Shown here in pieces: positions 43,501 to 58,500 of a stretch of 64,000 bases of DNA. The notes beneath the pieces were generated by a model. The model saw nothing but the letters and a program-made list of their open reading frames with translations. It did not search any database and had not been told where the DNA came from. Every line of letters begins with the position of its first letter. The stretch's first letter is position 1. Position numbers and translations under genes: made by a program. The stretch comes from Stenopsyche tienmushanensis (taxonomy: Eukaryota > Arthropoda > Insecta > Trichoptera > Stenopsychidae), in NCBI GenBank assembly GCA_008973525.1, contig WACJ01000501.1, positions 1,488,001 to 1,552,000 on the forward strand, read 5' to 3'.

Positions 43501-46500
43501 AACGGCATAAAATCGAGCTGCTCTTCTCGGATTTTTCCTTTTACTTGTAGGTTGCTGTGTTTCTTCTGTTTGAGGATACTGAATTAAAATAACAATCATA
43601 TTTAAAAATGATATTTAAAAAAATAAAACACTATATAATTTGAATGCGACATAACCAACGGTTAAAAATAATCTTACGTATGGAGGTGGAGGAGGTGGCG
43701 GTGGAGGAGTCTCCTGTTCGATTACTTGCGCTGTGTCAACGGTTGCTATATCATCGCGTGATGTTCTATGACTCCTATTTTTATCCTGTAAGTTGGAGCA
43801 TGAACTTGAACCTTCGAATGCGTCAATATCGTCGAAAATAAAATCAAAATAAATTTTATCGAAAAACTTACATAACTAGTGTGAGTCCATAGATCTTCTT
43901 CGTAGAAAAAGAGCCCATCACTTATTGCCTGTTCTAAATCCCTAGTAATTTTAACTCTACTTTTTTCCCAACGACTACCACTTCCTCTATCACGACCATC
44001 ATGTCGTAATACACGAGCAGTACTTTGGGTAACGATAACTAATTTGTTGATATCACGATCGGTAAATTCATAATCTGATTCCTCGCCATCCGACCTATCG
44101 TAATTAATATTAGATTTTTAGATGATGTATAAATAATTACACTGACAATATATTTTTTAAATCATGAAAACAAGGTTAAAAAAGGACAATTTAATTGTTT
44201 ATGAGCATTCAAATGTACATACCAATCAGTGAAAGTATTTTGTCTAGGAGGAGGAACACTTTGGTCAAGTTCTTCATCAAACTGAAAATCTAGCTCTTCC
44301 CGAGGTTCAATTGGTACACTCGCAATTTGTCTACTGCCAACATTTCCAACATTACTTGGTATATTTTTTTCTTTTGAATTTCCTTTTGAACGCCTTTTTA
44401 CCTGCGCAGATCATTAATCATAAGATAACTTAAGTGTTTTAATAATCAGAATGATTCACATTTGGTATATCAAATAATTTATTTCACATAGACAGATAAA
44501 TGAATTACCAAAAAAAAATTACCTCAGTCCACATATCAGTAGTTAGTGGCATTTCAGTATTTTTATCCAGCTCTTTCTTTGAATCGTTGTTTTTATATTT
44601 TTTATCATCATTCTTTTCATTAGCGATAGCAACAGCTGCGTTTAACATTTCTGCCGTTTCAGCTAATAAACGACCAAACATTTAAAATAATACATACGAT
44701 GAAATGCAAAATCTTATAACATTTTTCTTCTGTATAAATCATAAGCACGGGGCTTGTTAACAAAATTTGATAAAACGTCATTTAATTCGCTTTAAAAACG
44801 GAAGAAAAAAAATCTACAAACGTATAATACAAAACAATCTAAAATAATTCAAAAATGGGATAGTTACGTGTTTTTTTAACTAACCTGATGCAATATCATT
44901 CATAGCCATGCCTGTAGGTACAAACTCTGGAACATTAGGATTTAAATGATCTTCTGTTGCTGTTCTTGATATTGTGCGAAATCGTCTGAAATAAAATCAC
45001 TAGTTTAAAAAAGATAATATGTGTAATGCAATTACATGTATTCACTTATGAAAAATAACGAACAAATGTTAACGAAATATAATAAAATAATACCTGGGCA
45101 TAGGCGGAGTAGGTATAGCTTGCATAGGGCCAGAAATAGGTGCTAGCATAGGAGGTGCACCTCCCAAAGATCTCACTGCAGTTGGAAAAAGACCTAAGAG
45201 AGCACCACGAGAAGCTGACGACTTTGGAGCTCCTCCTGGAGATGTTGCCATTAGTGCTGGAGGTGGTTGGAGTGAATTACTTTCAAACTGTAATGGCATT
45301 AATCGTTCCACTCCAGATTCTTCCGCTCTGTATAAAATAAAATCAATGTATAAACTGTATTAATTAGTTTGATTGTGTGTTATTGGGTGTGTGAACATGT
45401 TCCAGCCGTTTCACCGTCGGATGGTGGTATTACAATTGTATATGTATAACTTAAATGGTGACGCGCGCGCATCACTCGGTTAAAGTCTAAACATTTTTTC
45501 ATGTTAAAATTTGTGTCAAATAAACCATGTTTGCAGGAAATTTTATTGTAATACTTTATGCAAAGAAATCTGCGGCTGAAGCACAAAATCTTTGTTGAGA
45601 CCTATGGTGATCAGGCTCTGGCGGAAAGAATACACATAAATTGGTTTAATCGCTTTAAAAATAATTATTTTGATGAGAACGCAGTGGCCACAATATGTGA
45701 AAAATCAGAACATGATATTACAGCATGACAACTCTGGGCCGCATGTTGCATCAGCAGTTAAAACCTACCTGGAAACAATGAAATGGGAATTTTTACCCCA
45801 CGCGTCATACCCTCCCAGTGTTGTATCTTCTGATTACCACTTATTCCGATTGATGACGCGTGGCTTGGACGGGCAGAACTTCACTTCTTATGAAGATACC
45901 AAAAAATGGGTTGATTCTTGGACTGGCGTCAAAAGACATAATGGAATTAAAATACTGGCAGAAAGATGGGCAAAAGTAGTGGCTAGTGATGGGCATTATC
46001 TTTTTAAAATAAAGGATTTATTTCCATGAAAAACGGCAAGAACATTTTCACACACTCAATACAAAACCAATATGGATTATATGAGAAATAGTAAACATAC
46101 ATTGGTTGTTCCGGTAAAGCATTTTCTTCTACTTTTTCATCAGTATTTACTTCGGAAGAATCTTCAGAATCATTTACAACCGGGTAATTCTGCAACTCTT
46201 TCTCCGCCACTCGGGGGCGATGTAGGTTCACCGCCTGTCTCCCCAGGGGCCGCCTGGGGAAGAGTCTGGTTTTGTTCTAGAATTGGCCACTTAGTAGGTT
46301 CAACAATAGTTCTTACCTAAAACACATTTAAATCTTTAGTACACATTACAAACCAAGATTATTCCCGGTGAGTTGCGTATAATGAAACCCACCATAAAAC
46401 CATTCAATAGTTCTATTTTATCAGATTCTCGAATAGCTTCTAAAACTACGGGTAGGTCAGTCGTTAATGCACGAACACGGTGAAACGATGCTATTAACGT

Positions 46501-49500
46501 GACTGGTATTGATCCATCTGCTGCCATTTTTCTTCGAAGAAAGAAATCGCGGGCGAGGTTTTCCGGTGAAAAATAGTATTCACTGAAAAAATATAATATA
46601 TAATACATCATGACGAATGTCAATATACATTATTAAAAAGTGTGCAAGTACAATGAATACTAACATCTGTTTCTTAATATAATCCTTTAGAGTTGGAGAA
46701 TCAATATTTAAATAATTCACTTGGCTGGCACTGTAGTAATATGCCCCTAGATACGGCATTATGTAAGACGGTCCAGTTGGTAGCTTGGCTCCGTAAACAG
46801 CAGCAGCAGCCTGTGGAGGTAGAGGCAGCCGCTGTGGGTGAAGGGTCGGCGGTATGTTCGGAGGGGGCGGAAGGGGAGGCGGGGTCGGTGGTACCACATG
46901 CATCTATATTAGTATCACAGCCCCATCAAATGGAAAATATCACAAAAGGAAAAAGCAAAATAGTGTTATCATGAAGATGTGAACAAACAATGTTAATTAG
47001 AAAATAAAAGAATAAAGCCAAGATATGTACACAAAACGAAGAATCCACAAGTGACCATTACAAATATAATTTCATAAAGCAGGTTGTTTTAAAAGCGGAA
47101 TTTCATGTCAATAATGTACAATAAATGCAGGTTTTTATATTTGTACAAATTGTCCAGATGTTTGGATTGTTAGTAATTTGCAACAATGTAAAATGAATGG
47201 ACATTCAAAATGCAATAAAAATATAGAACGATGATTTTCACGAGTTTGGAAAGATGTAATTAGAAAAATGATGATACGTTTATAGAAAAATTTAAGATTT
47301 AAACAAGTTTTGTTTGATATCGAAAATGCAAACAATTAGAATATATTTATATACAAAAAAAAAATCAAAGCATTAAAATGCATTTCAATCATCAGTGATT
47401 TCATATGGAAAGGAACGAACGAGTATTGACAGACAAGAGAAATTATTTTAAATTATCACAAAAAGGTAGGGACAGATGTTCAGAGGATATGACAAGGCCG
47501 CAAGGAAAGAGATAAATAATGTCAGTTATTTTTTTTTAAATGAATAGGTTGTTCTGTTAGTATGCGTATAGTTAACTACTCAAAATATCAACTATTAATG
47601 CAAAAAGTGACTTGAGATCCAGAATTTATGCCACTAGCTTTTTTTCATCTTTTCGTTTCTTGTTTATAAAGCAATGATTTTCTATTTCACACCATTTAGC
47701 AGAAGTCTAGTACCCATAATGAAACACCATTTACCATTTTATGAAAATGAGCATGAATTGGAGATAAATATGCAATAAAGCACATCTAATGATGGGACAG
47801 ATTTGAAAATTGTAAGACCTAATCCACAACAAGATTGAATCATCTCATTGTGGATAAAAGTCTAAGGAATAAGGTGTTTCATGGATTTAAAAAATAACTT
47901 GCTTATGAGCTAGAACAATGTTTAACAATCTACAATCCAATACGTAAACATTAAACTGTGACAAACCGTGCTTAAAATTTTAAATTAACGCAATGTATAG
48001 GGATCCAAAAATTCTTAAACATTGTTCAACGCTTAAACAAGATTTTTCAATATAAATTATAGCACCAAAATATACATAGTTCGTCAAGCAAAAATGCTTC
48101 CAAATATTTTTGAAGACCTCGAGTGAGATCTGCTGTTTGCCCCTTTTTATAAATCAATATCCAATCTGAACAATCACACATTAAAATACTATTATTCAGT
48201 GCGTCAAATAAAAACGACATAAAATGGCGCAAGTGCGCTGCTTCTATTGTTGGTTTTGACATCTTTCTCTTGATAGATTTTAAATGATTTTACAGAAAAA
48301 ATAAATTTACAATGATAGCTTCAATGTCATAACAAAACTTTTGTGTTTACTGGACTGTGTCTCAACACAAACTAAATGTGAAAGAGCACATCGAGGAACT
48401 TTTGATTACTTTCCACTTTGACGCTATTAAAACAAGCCGGTAATCAATCAATTCAATCATTTTCAAATGTCTACAAACCGTAGCAAACTCATGTCTATAA
48501 TGCTGATCCGCTAACATCGCCGCCACTGGCAATCTTCTATTCTGATGGTGTACATTTCCACGCCCTCTCGAAGAATATCGACCACCGCGATCTGATTAAA
48601 ATAAAAATGAAATATTTATGTGACACGCGTCCAATTATAAGGAACGAACCTCAGACTACAAAATGTTTTGCTCCATTGAACATCAGGAATTCGTGAACTT
48701 ACTGGGCCTACTGTAGCGTCCGCCTCTGCCAGATCCGCCCCTGGCTCTCCAATCATCACCGTTCAACGATTGAGAATCTGACAAAATTAAACCAAACAAC
48801 TTGTAAACATTTTCTAAACTATGAAATACAGATGCATCATTTTTATATTCAAGATTTATTCAATTCGAAACATGCAATGAAATTATATATATTACACACC
48901 AACATCCCTAGAATTTGGGGGAGCTCTCGGGGATCTGTCTCTCTTTCCTGAGCGAGTTTTAAGATCTATTTCCAAGGGTAACCATTTATGCTTGGAAACT
49001 TTACCAACGGTTTTAGCTGCTTTTTCATTATTATTATTGTTATTAACTGCCACCATTGTTAGTTCGTTTTCTTTCTTTTCTTGCGAACGTTGTCGTGGAG
49101 AGTTACTTTCCTGTAGAAAAATAGTACTTTATTTAAAAATGATAAATTTTTCATCTCATTTTGGATTTCAGAGTAAATATTTTTGTGCAGCTATATACAT
49201 AATGAGAAGTGACTAAGATAATTGCGAAAATGATAAAACAAAAATATTCTCGATATCCAAAGTAAGATGAACATGATTACCTTGTGATTTGAATTAGTAA
49301 GAGGGGTGACATTATTCTCGTTTTGTGTTGGGGGCGCAGATGTCAAGGGCATTGCGGCAGGAGGAGCCCTACCCAATGTTGGCCAATCTCCGATATCAGA
49401 AAAATCACTCGCCTGCCAATTATATTATTCAGTGAATTGTCAGTCAATCATTAAAATAAATAACAAACATAAATAAATAAAGAAAAACAATTTTCTAATT

Positions 49501-52500
49501 TTAAAAAATAAATATTTATAATACAACTTGAAATATTTAGAGTATCTATCACTTTGAGAAGTTAACAAAATATGGTATACACTTATAATTAAAGTTAATT
49601 TTAATGACTTTGAAAAAAAACATAAATCAAATAATGTGGCTATGAACATTCGACATGTCGTAAATAATGTCAGGTGTCAGTTGTAAATATAAATTTACGG
49701 CAGAATAAAATACTTAACATTGCAAAATAATTTTTTAACGGAGCAGAAACAAAATATATAAAATTATAACAGTAAACAAAATAAGAAATTAATTTTGTTA
49801 AAACAAGCAAAAGATTATTTGTGATCATGCGTACTTATACGCAAGTAAATATTCAGAAGCGACAACGACCATAAATTGTACGTAATATGCAATAAAACCT
49901 ATCCTGCCTTTAAATCCTATAATGGATTCGTCAAGACAAGAAATGGGTTACATACAGGTAACAAAAACCCCTAAACTACTGAAAAAGGTCCTATCATCTG
50001 TTTGACGGGATGATATATTTTGTTTTACTGAAATCAGTAGACGGTAGAAAAGCCCTGCAGTCAACTGGACAGAATACAAAATAAATTGAAAAACCGTCAC
50101 ATGACGAACCTGCAACCTCACACTGCTAAAATCACTCGGAAATAAAATTAACGGGACACTCAGGCGGAGAACGATTCAACATCCCCGATATTTATCGAAC
50201 TAGACACCATCTCACTATCGCTTATTTCATTCATTACAGTTTTTAGATGGAAAATAATATGCATCTAACGATGACACATCAATTTTAAATCAAAACCACT
50301 GGATTTTTATGTAAAAGGAAAAAAAATTGCCTGATAAGGATTTGAATGTCGATGGTGATTATTTTGTAGAATGTAAATAAATTTGCTATAAAAAAATAAA
50401 TTTCATTTATACAAACGCTCTTTATTCTGAGTATCTCTAATATTAACCCTTTGTAGGCCAGTGTCCACATGTATTGGACATCATTTTTTTACTGGCAAGT
50501 CAAGTGTTTTTTACGTATGGACAATTTTTTACAGATACTTTTAAAAATATTCTTTAGCGATTTTAGTATTTATTTTAAACTATGGAATGAAGCTTATGTT
50601 CTAAAACAGCGGTTCTAAAACTTATGTAGTTTTAGAACTGTGGTTCATACAAAGCAACTGGACAGCTAATATCTGCTCCATTATTGTGTGAAAAAGCAAT
50701 ATTTTTTCAATTAAATGGATATTCCACTTTCAAAGCAAGTTTCAAAGGACGACATGGTATCAGGGATCTTGAAATTCATGGGGAAATGCTTTCTGCTGAT
50801 ATACCTTCAACAAACACATTCATTGTCAACTTTGAAAAAATCATGAAACAAAATTTTGAAAAGATCTTTAGTAAGTTTCAGTAACGCGGTAGAACCTAAT
50901 ATAGGAAACATTGCAGAAACAACAGAACAAATTTCTATATGTGCTGAATGCGACGACGAAGATGTAACCGAGTGGTTAAATTGCAATGCAAACGATCCTG
51001 GAATCCAAATTTAGAATGATGAGGAAATAATTAAAGAAATAACTGCCTTGGAAGAACAAGGTCGAGAAGATGAAGAGATTTGCGAAGGGTTGCGAAGGGA
51101 AAGAAAATATGTACTAAATACATATTTTCATTTTACCATATTTAATTCTTCCCCATAAACATATTTTATAATAAATTTACTGAAAATGGTTTGGAGGTGG
51201 TGCAACATTTTTGAAAAAAAAATCTTTGGACTGCAAAGGGTTGAATTATTTCCACCAAACCCGCATGACATCTTACGCACTTAATTTTCGACGATCTGTA
51301 CATGAACGCAATAAAAATTCCGAGCACCAAAAAAGATCACGAGTTTGTGTGTGGCGAGATGACATTCAAAATTGACACAGGCGGATTTGACAGGCGGACG
51401 GTCAATACAGGCCATATGGTCGGACCAAATACATTCGTAAAAGGGCACCATCGAAGGCGAGTGATGCAATTCGAACAAGGGCTACATATAATACGCGAGC
51501 GAATCGATTCGGCGGAAGGGGGGCTCCTCACCATCGCGCCATATGATCGAAGGCGAGTTTGAGGTTATGCGCGCACAACACGTGACGCGCGAGCACTGGC
51601 GGCCGACTCGTCAAAAATTCAACACATTCATTAGGGGGGGAACATAAAAAAGGCGGACGTACGATCGATTAACCAGTATTTCTAGTTCGGAGCGTTACGT
51701 AGCCTCAGATCTGTCGGTCGGCAAGGACGAAGGCTGCCACTGCCATGTTCCACGCGGCGAAGCAAACAAAAAAGAGCATTATTTCCCGACATACGCGAAT
51801 CCGCGGACATCTCTGCCATCCTGCGCGATGCGAAATCAAATCCTGACGATCGTCCAGAGGATTCCGGTGAGGGAATCCGTCCTTCGCGACGAGCAACCGA
51901 ATCGAACTTCCAAATGATTTGTATCATATTTCCAATCGTTTTATCGCGATCTAATCCGATTGCGCTCCGCTAGACGACAGGCAAACACCGTATCTAAATA
52001 CCGGATGCAAAATAATACACCTAACTAATAATCGCGGCTCCTCACTCCAAGACAACGCCGACGCATCCTATCGACTCATATCGCCCCTTAATTGCTAATA
52101 AAAATGACAATCACTTTCAAATCTGAATTTCAGCAGCAGCTTTCCGATCGAGCGGTCGTCAACGAGCACCGATATAAACGCGACTCTCCGAGAGACCTCG
52201 CTCGCTATTGTCGCAGAAAGTCATTAACGTTTGATTGCTATTACATTTGTATTGCCATTATAGTACACAAAAAAGCCACACAAAATATATATATACGTAT
52301 ATTCAAAACGAAAATATTACACAATCTGACGACGACATAGGAAATCGAAGCATTCCGAGCCGATTTGTTCGATTGCACGCAAACAAACAATGGATTAGAC
52401 GCTCGTTTCGATAAAACACAATTAAAAATCACTAAATGTAAAACGAATCGACTGATAAACTGTACATTTTCATATTAAATATACACAATAATATGTTTTT

Positions 52501-55500
52501 CACGGTGTATTGTTTTTGAAACGCAGACTATTGTTATCAGAATGCGACCACACATTTTGTATTCGAGTCGAGCCTCATTCAGCACGGTCTTGAATCTTGT
52601 TTTCAATGCTTTTTATTCGACAATCTATGAAATGCGTATTTTCGAATGGGAGACCAAAAATATAATACTAATTTGAGTTCATCTTTAAAACGTTAAAAAG
52701 CAGTAAAACAGTTATTTTTGTTCAAATCAACAATCACTAAATAATGCAGCGACTTGACGATTTTACCTTGTGATTGATTTTTTGTTTCGAAGCTCTCACA
52801 ATGGTCGGTCTGTGGTGATGGATGGCAGGCTGTATTGTCGGTGCATTTTGATGCGAATCTGCAAAAATAAAATTGTTTAACGAAATCCATACATTTTATA
52901 TATTGGATGTGTGAATAAGTTCCGGCCGTTTCACCAGTTAGGATGGTGGTATTACAATTGCGTACTTATAGTATATAAGTAGTGACGCATCTATATTGAA
53001 GTACTTGGCTTTGAAATCAGTGAGCATCACTCCGTTTCCATTTTCATGTTGAATTTTGTACCAAGTAAACACCATATTTGCAGAAAATTTTACTGAACTA
53101 CTTTATTGAAAAGAAATCTGCAGCTGAAGCACATAGAATCCTTGTAGAGACTAATGGTGATCATACTCTAGGCGGAAAGAACATGCAGAGATTGGTTTGA
53201 TGGGAAGATCCATGTCAAAAACAGTTTTGAAACGTCTGGCAGCATTGGCAATGATACAAAAAGAAAAATGAAACGAAGCCGAGAAGTGGAAAAGTGTCTA
53301 TTCAAATGTTAACATCTTGCTCTAACGGCAATAAAAAAAAGGTTTTTAACATCATATCTAGACTGGTGATAAAAAGTGGATATAATATGATAATCCCAAG
53401 CAGGAGATCTTTAGTGAAAGCAATTTTTGCATTTTAGCTGAACACTGAAGTAAACAGTCACAATATGCCCAAAGATTACAACAAGGTAATTTTGCAGCGT
53501 GACAACACTAGCTGGAAATTATGAAATGGGAAATTTTACCATACACGTCATATTCTCCCGATATTGCTCTTTCTGATTACCACTTATTTTGATTGAAGAC
53601 ACATAGCCTGGCCGAGCAGCACTTCACTTCTTATAATGATACCAAAAAATGGGTCAATTCTTAGATAGCCTCAAAATACGTGTCGTTTTTTCGATATGAA
53701 ATTCAAATGCTTCCAGAAAGATGTACATTCAAGTAGTGGCCAACGATGGGCAATACTTGAATTGATCTGCTTTTTTATTACTTTTTTTACACGTCAAATT
53801 TAGAAATTTAAATACAAAAACATTCCACAGAATTCCAACAGAAATGCATATGCAATACTGACGTAAAAAAAATATTCAGAAGCAAAAACTCACACGTTGA
53901 GCTATTAGAAAAATCAGTTGACAATAAGCGAGCTAAATATGTAAGCACAAGGTAATCTAGTATAGTGAATATTAAGTAGAACAAAATGTCAAATTAAGAT
54001 AGCGATTATTTCGGACTGATATAAAAATCATCAAGTGGAAATGTTATTTAAGAGATAACGTGATTAAAACATTCCAAACTGATCATTTGTGTGTGTGTGT
54101 CGATTGATGTATATCTCACCATTTGCTTTTAATTGCTGCTGCGGTTGTAGAGGAGATCGTTTTTCAGGTATCGGCGTCGGTCCTGCGCTGTGATTTCTCG
54201 CCTAAAATTGAAAAAAATTACATTATAAATCATTACATTCGCTTGCGCATACCAAATTCATTGTCGGGTATGAGAAGGCGAGGATCAAAAAATCGGACAT
54301 TCGAGTCGTACACTTTGTAGATGGTTTCCCCCTCGACGTTGGGGCTGATCGGTGCGATGAGTTATGAAGTCGGTATGAAGATGAGAGTATAAAAGTTGTG
54401 CGTGTCATGGATAACATTTATTTTCTGATGCATTTTAATAATAAAACTGTATAGAAGTGTTCAGTTTGCTGGGTTGACATTTTACCTGATGGCTGCTTTA
54501 ATTGTGCACTTATTTACTGGAGCATATGAGTGGATAGCTGAAGGTCTGGGTCGAGTTATGTTGTATGGACATGGAGTTGGAATAGCATATGGCGGCGCGC
54601 GTAGTTGCGATCCCGAGCTTTATGAAATGGGGACATTCGAGCGAGCGAGACGTCCGAATCGATGCGATACATGCGGTCGAGTCCCGTTCGAGACGTTATC
54701 TTAGCGAGCTGCGACCTTGACACGTTACGCAGAAGCGGGCTGTGCGGTACTGTGCCGTCACGCACGCTTTACATAACCGCATTTGTTTTTGCTCACCTTT
54801 CGGTCTGCGACTTTCACTTTCTCGCGCGACCGACACGTGACGACATAACCTACAAATGAAAAGGATCAGTCAAACGTCAAAGTGTCCCTTCCCCCCGCCG
54901 CGCGAAGCGTACACCGCCGATACCCGCGAGGAAACTTTGCGCCCTATCCGGGGTTGCCACATCGCAATCGCACGTTTTCCCGGTCGCCGTTTCGATGTCG
55001 CCGCTCGGGCCCGGACTTTTCCGCGGCGGTTATTTCAAATTTCCCGAAACGCGAAACAAATATCGATATGCAAATCGTCGGGAAAGTTCCGACGCGGGCC
55101 GAACTCGCACGAACGTCGTCGGAGAAAATTCTTCCACATTTGAGGGGCATTCAAACTAGAGGCAAAAACAAAATAAATTAACACCATGCGTACGTTAAAA
55201 CCTCAAAAGTGTATTAGGAATATTTTTAATTTAAAAAAATAATTCTAACAAATCCTAAATAATGGGAAAAATGTGAAAAAACACGGCATACATAATCAGC
55301 TGACAGAACATTTAAATATACTCTCCGTACATAATTAACTCATAAATAAACTTTTTCAACAAACCCACAATCTGACGACTCATATGCGTGCCAAGTTTTA
55401 CGCTCGATTATAAAAAATATACAATAAAAATAAACCGCTGCAAATATGCAATGTTTTAATCTTACAAAATGGCGCTGAACTATTTTCATATGCGTCTGTT

Positions 55501-58500
55501 TGTCGAAAGACATTTCGAAACTTTATAGACGCGAATTGGCATCTCGTCCGCACGTGTTTTCTGCGCAAAAATAAAATACAAATGTTTGTCCAGTATCAAT
55601 ACAACGAGCTACCATTTATGTATACAAACACCATTGTTGAATGTTATATATAATGACGAAATCCAATCGATATCCGACGAGGATCTGAGAAAGGCAATAT
55701 TTAAATACAAATATTCCCGTAACCCTAATATCTAATGAAATATTTTATTCATTACACGATAGTGACGAGCGGAAGATGGACACAGGTCTAATCTCTTTTC
55801 ATCGATTCAAATCATCTTATGGATCGATGGATGATAATAACAATATGACCAATATTTTTACAATTCAGTCGTCGTGCGGCTAAATTTCTCACAAAGCTTG
55901 CAGGCGCATCCATCAAAACATTCATTAAATATCCCTACAGTATAGACGATATAAAAAGGTTATTTAAAAATGTAAATGAACTATAAATATGCGAGAAACG
56001 CGTTATATAATTTTCAATTCTTCTGATAATTATGAACAATTCGATCGGAATGCTTTCCCTAGGGGACCTTGACACAACTAATAAGAAATGAAATTGCAAA
56101 ATTGAATTCATCGTCGGAAATAATTGCACATAACGATGTGATATATCCGTGACATTAAAGCATGATTGTGAAACACAATTGTGGTCAGTTTAGGAAAATA
56201 CCAACGATATAACATATCTTAAAATAAGCGCTGCTCTTTGAAATGTGATCAAATTCTTATAACAAAAATATCTAAACAGACAATTGTATGAACTGACCAC
56301 AAATCAAGTTTATATATTTTTTTAATAAAATTTCGTATATTCTTCCGTCGGCACAACAAATAGGAAGAATTATAATGACGCGGAGAGCAAAAACTAGGGT
56401 TCAGCATCAGCCGAATTCATTTATCGATCGGCTTAATCTGTATGAATACCCAAAAAAGTTCAAATGTGCAAAAATATCCTTAATCTTTTAGCGCGATGAG
56501 TTCATAAATTGAGATCTGCGGACCCTTGGGTGTCTGTGAAATTATAAAAAAAACATTTATCTTACACTGGAACGAGATATTCTCGTGGAATTATTATGCG
56601 ACACATTTTTGAAATCACAATTCAACAAAACTGAACTCACAAACTTACGGTTAAATATCAGATTTTGATGATTTTCCTGTATGTTACAATTGAAGATATA
56701 TGCGAAATATAGAAACAAACTAAACGTAGAAGCGGACCTCGGAATAAAATTTTCCAACATGGAACCCAACGGCATTGTTCATTAAGTAATAATTATTTAA
56801 ATTAAATTATTTATTTTGTTTAACATTATAATAAGATCTATTTTGATCAATATTTGACCAAGAAATGTTTGCACATGTTAAATATATGATTTGTAATTTT
56901 TAAAATTCTTTCTGCTATTTTAATTCATTTTGTTTTTCATTCACTCAGCATTAGTCTCTCAGACTAAAGACATGTCCCCGAACCTCCCCTGTCCTGCCGC
57001 GCCAGAAATTAAGTGTCAAGAACGACGTAAAATGCTTATTGGTGGGTCCGCAAAAAAATATATTGCGCTCGGATTACACAAGTTCAACCCCCCTTTGATT
57101 AGTGAGTTAGTTTTTGTAGCGCCCACGTTCTGGGACAGATTGTTTGCCGTCATAATTTGATAAAATCATTATTTATTCGAAATACAAGCACGGCATTGTA
57201 AATAAAGCGCTAAGGAGCATACTCTCTCTGAATCATTGGAGTGCATACCCGTCAAAGTTACGGGGGCTGAAATTCCAGCTTATTATTAAAAATGCAGCTA
57301 AAATACCTGAAGATTTGCCATGGAAGCAGATTCATCATTGCGCGTTCGGTTTGGAAAATATAACCAAACAACTGATAGCCGTATTACGACAGAGAAAATT
57401 TAAATATTTAGATATTAATCGAGCAAATTTAAATTTCAAACTATTATACATGGGAAAAGGTTATTATTCAATCACAAATGTTTTTTTTTTACAAAATTTA
57501 CATTACAAAAAATATTATATCCTAGCATGACGTTAATTTCATTGAACCGTTCTTATCAACTGTATAAATTGTTGTGAATTTTGAGCCGTGTTTATTAATC
57601 AATAAAATTTTAATTCTAATCGTCATTTGACAATAACTTCTCGGCGTCTTTTCTCTAATAAACCACATTTTTAACATGCAACAACAACAGAAGTACGTTA
57701 CGTGATGCGTCTGCAATAAAAATGGACAAATAGACGCGTATTCATAAGCGCATTAACGATAATAGAATGCAAGTATCCCTGCTCTGATTTTTAAACGTCG
57801 TCGAACCAAAATCACATTTAAAAACAGAGATATAATTTTATGATTCGATTTTAAAACTCAAATAACTGAATAAAATAAAAATGTTTTATAAATGATTCAT
57901 CAGTCAACAAATATTGTGATATTATGAACATGCACAAAAGCTAGATTTCCATAATCGAATCAATACATTCTCGGAACACAATCAAAATGATAAATATTTT
58001 AACAACAATCATATCAAATAGTTTTAATAAGAAATTGCTTGTTTATTATGATATAAAACACTATTAAAGAGAGCAAAGATAGTCGTTTTGCATCAGAGTT
58101 TACAACGGACACTTCACGGCCATTCATCCATTTCAGAGTTACGTTTTATCAAATTACAGTACAAATGATAATGTATTCATAATCGAACAATAAAAGTCGC
58201 TACGAATAATTCAAAACTAAGCAATCGGTTTTAAAACAAAATGCCTTTTTGCTTTCCGACGTCATTAAAAACCTTAGAACATAACATTGCAAACTATTTA
58301 AAGTAATTAAATTAAATAAAATACGATTTATGCGATATTTACATTATTCTTTATGGGATTTTTTTCATCAATCGACAGCAAGGGCAAAGAGTTCTCTCTC
58401 GAATTCGGCATTATTGTGCGTTTCTGCCTGAACTCTCGAATTGGCTCCGAGTCTCTAGTTGGAGGTCGCGTCGCAGCCTTGAAAGAGAGATTGGCCATAG

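Noticed and set aside
46072..46320. Plus-strand 82-codon ORF over LARP1 exon 10
   Set aside because: Antisense shadow; the minus strand carries conserved LARP1 residues with matching splice sites.
51302..51562. 86-codon plus ORF in LARP1 intron 3 as a retroelement gag or new gene
   Set aside because: No zinc knuckle, protease or other motif, and overlapping open frames on both strands reflect CpG-rich composition.
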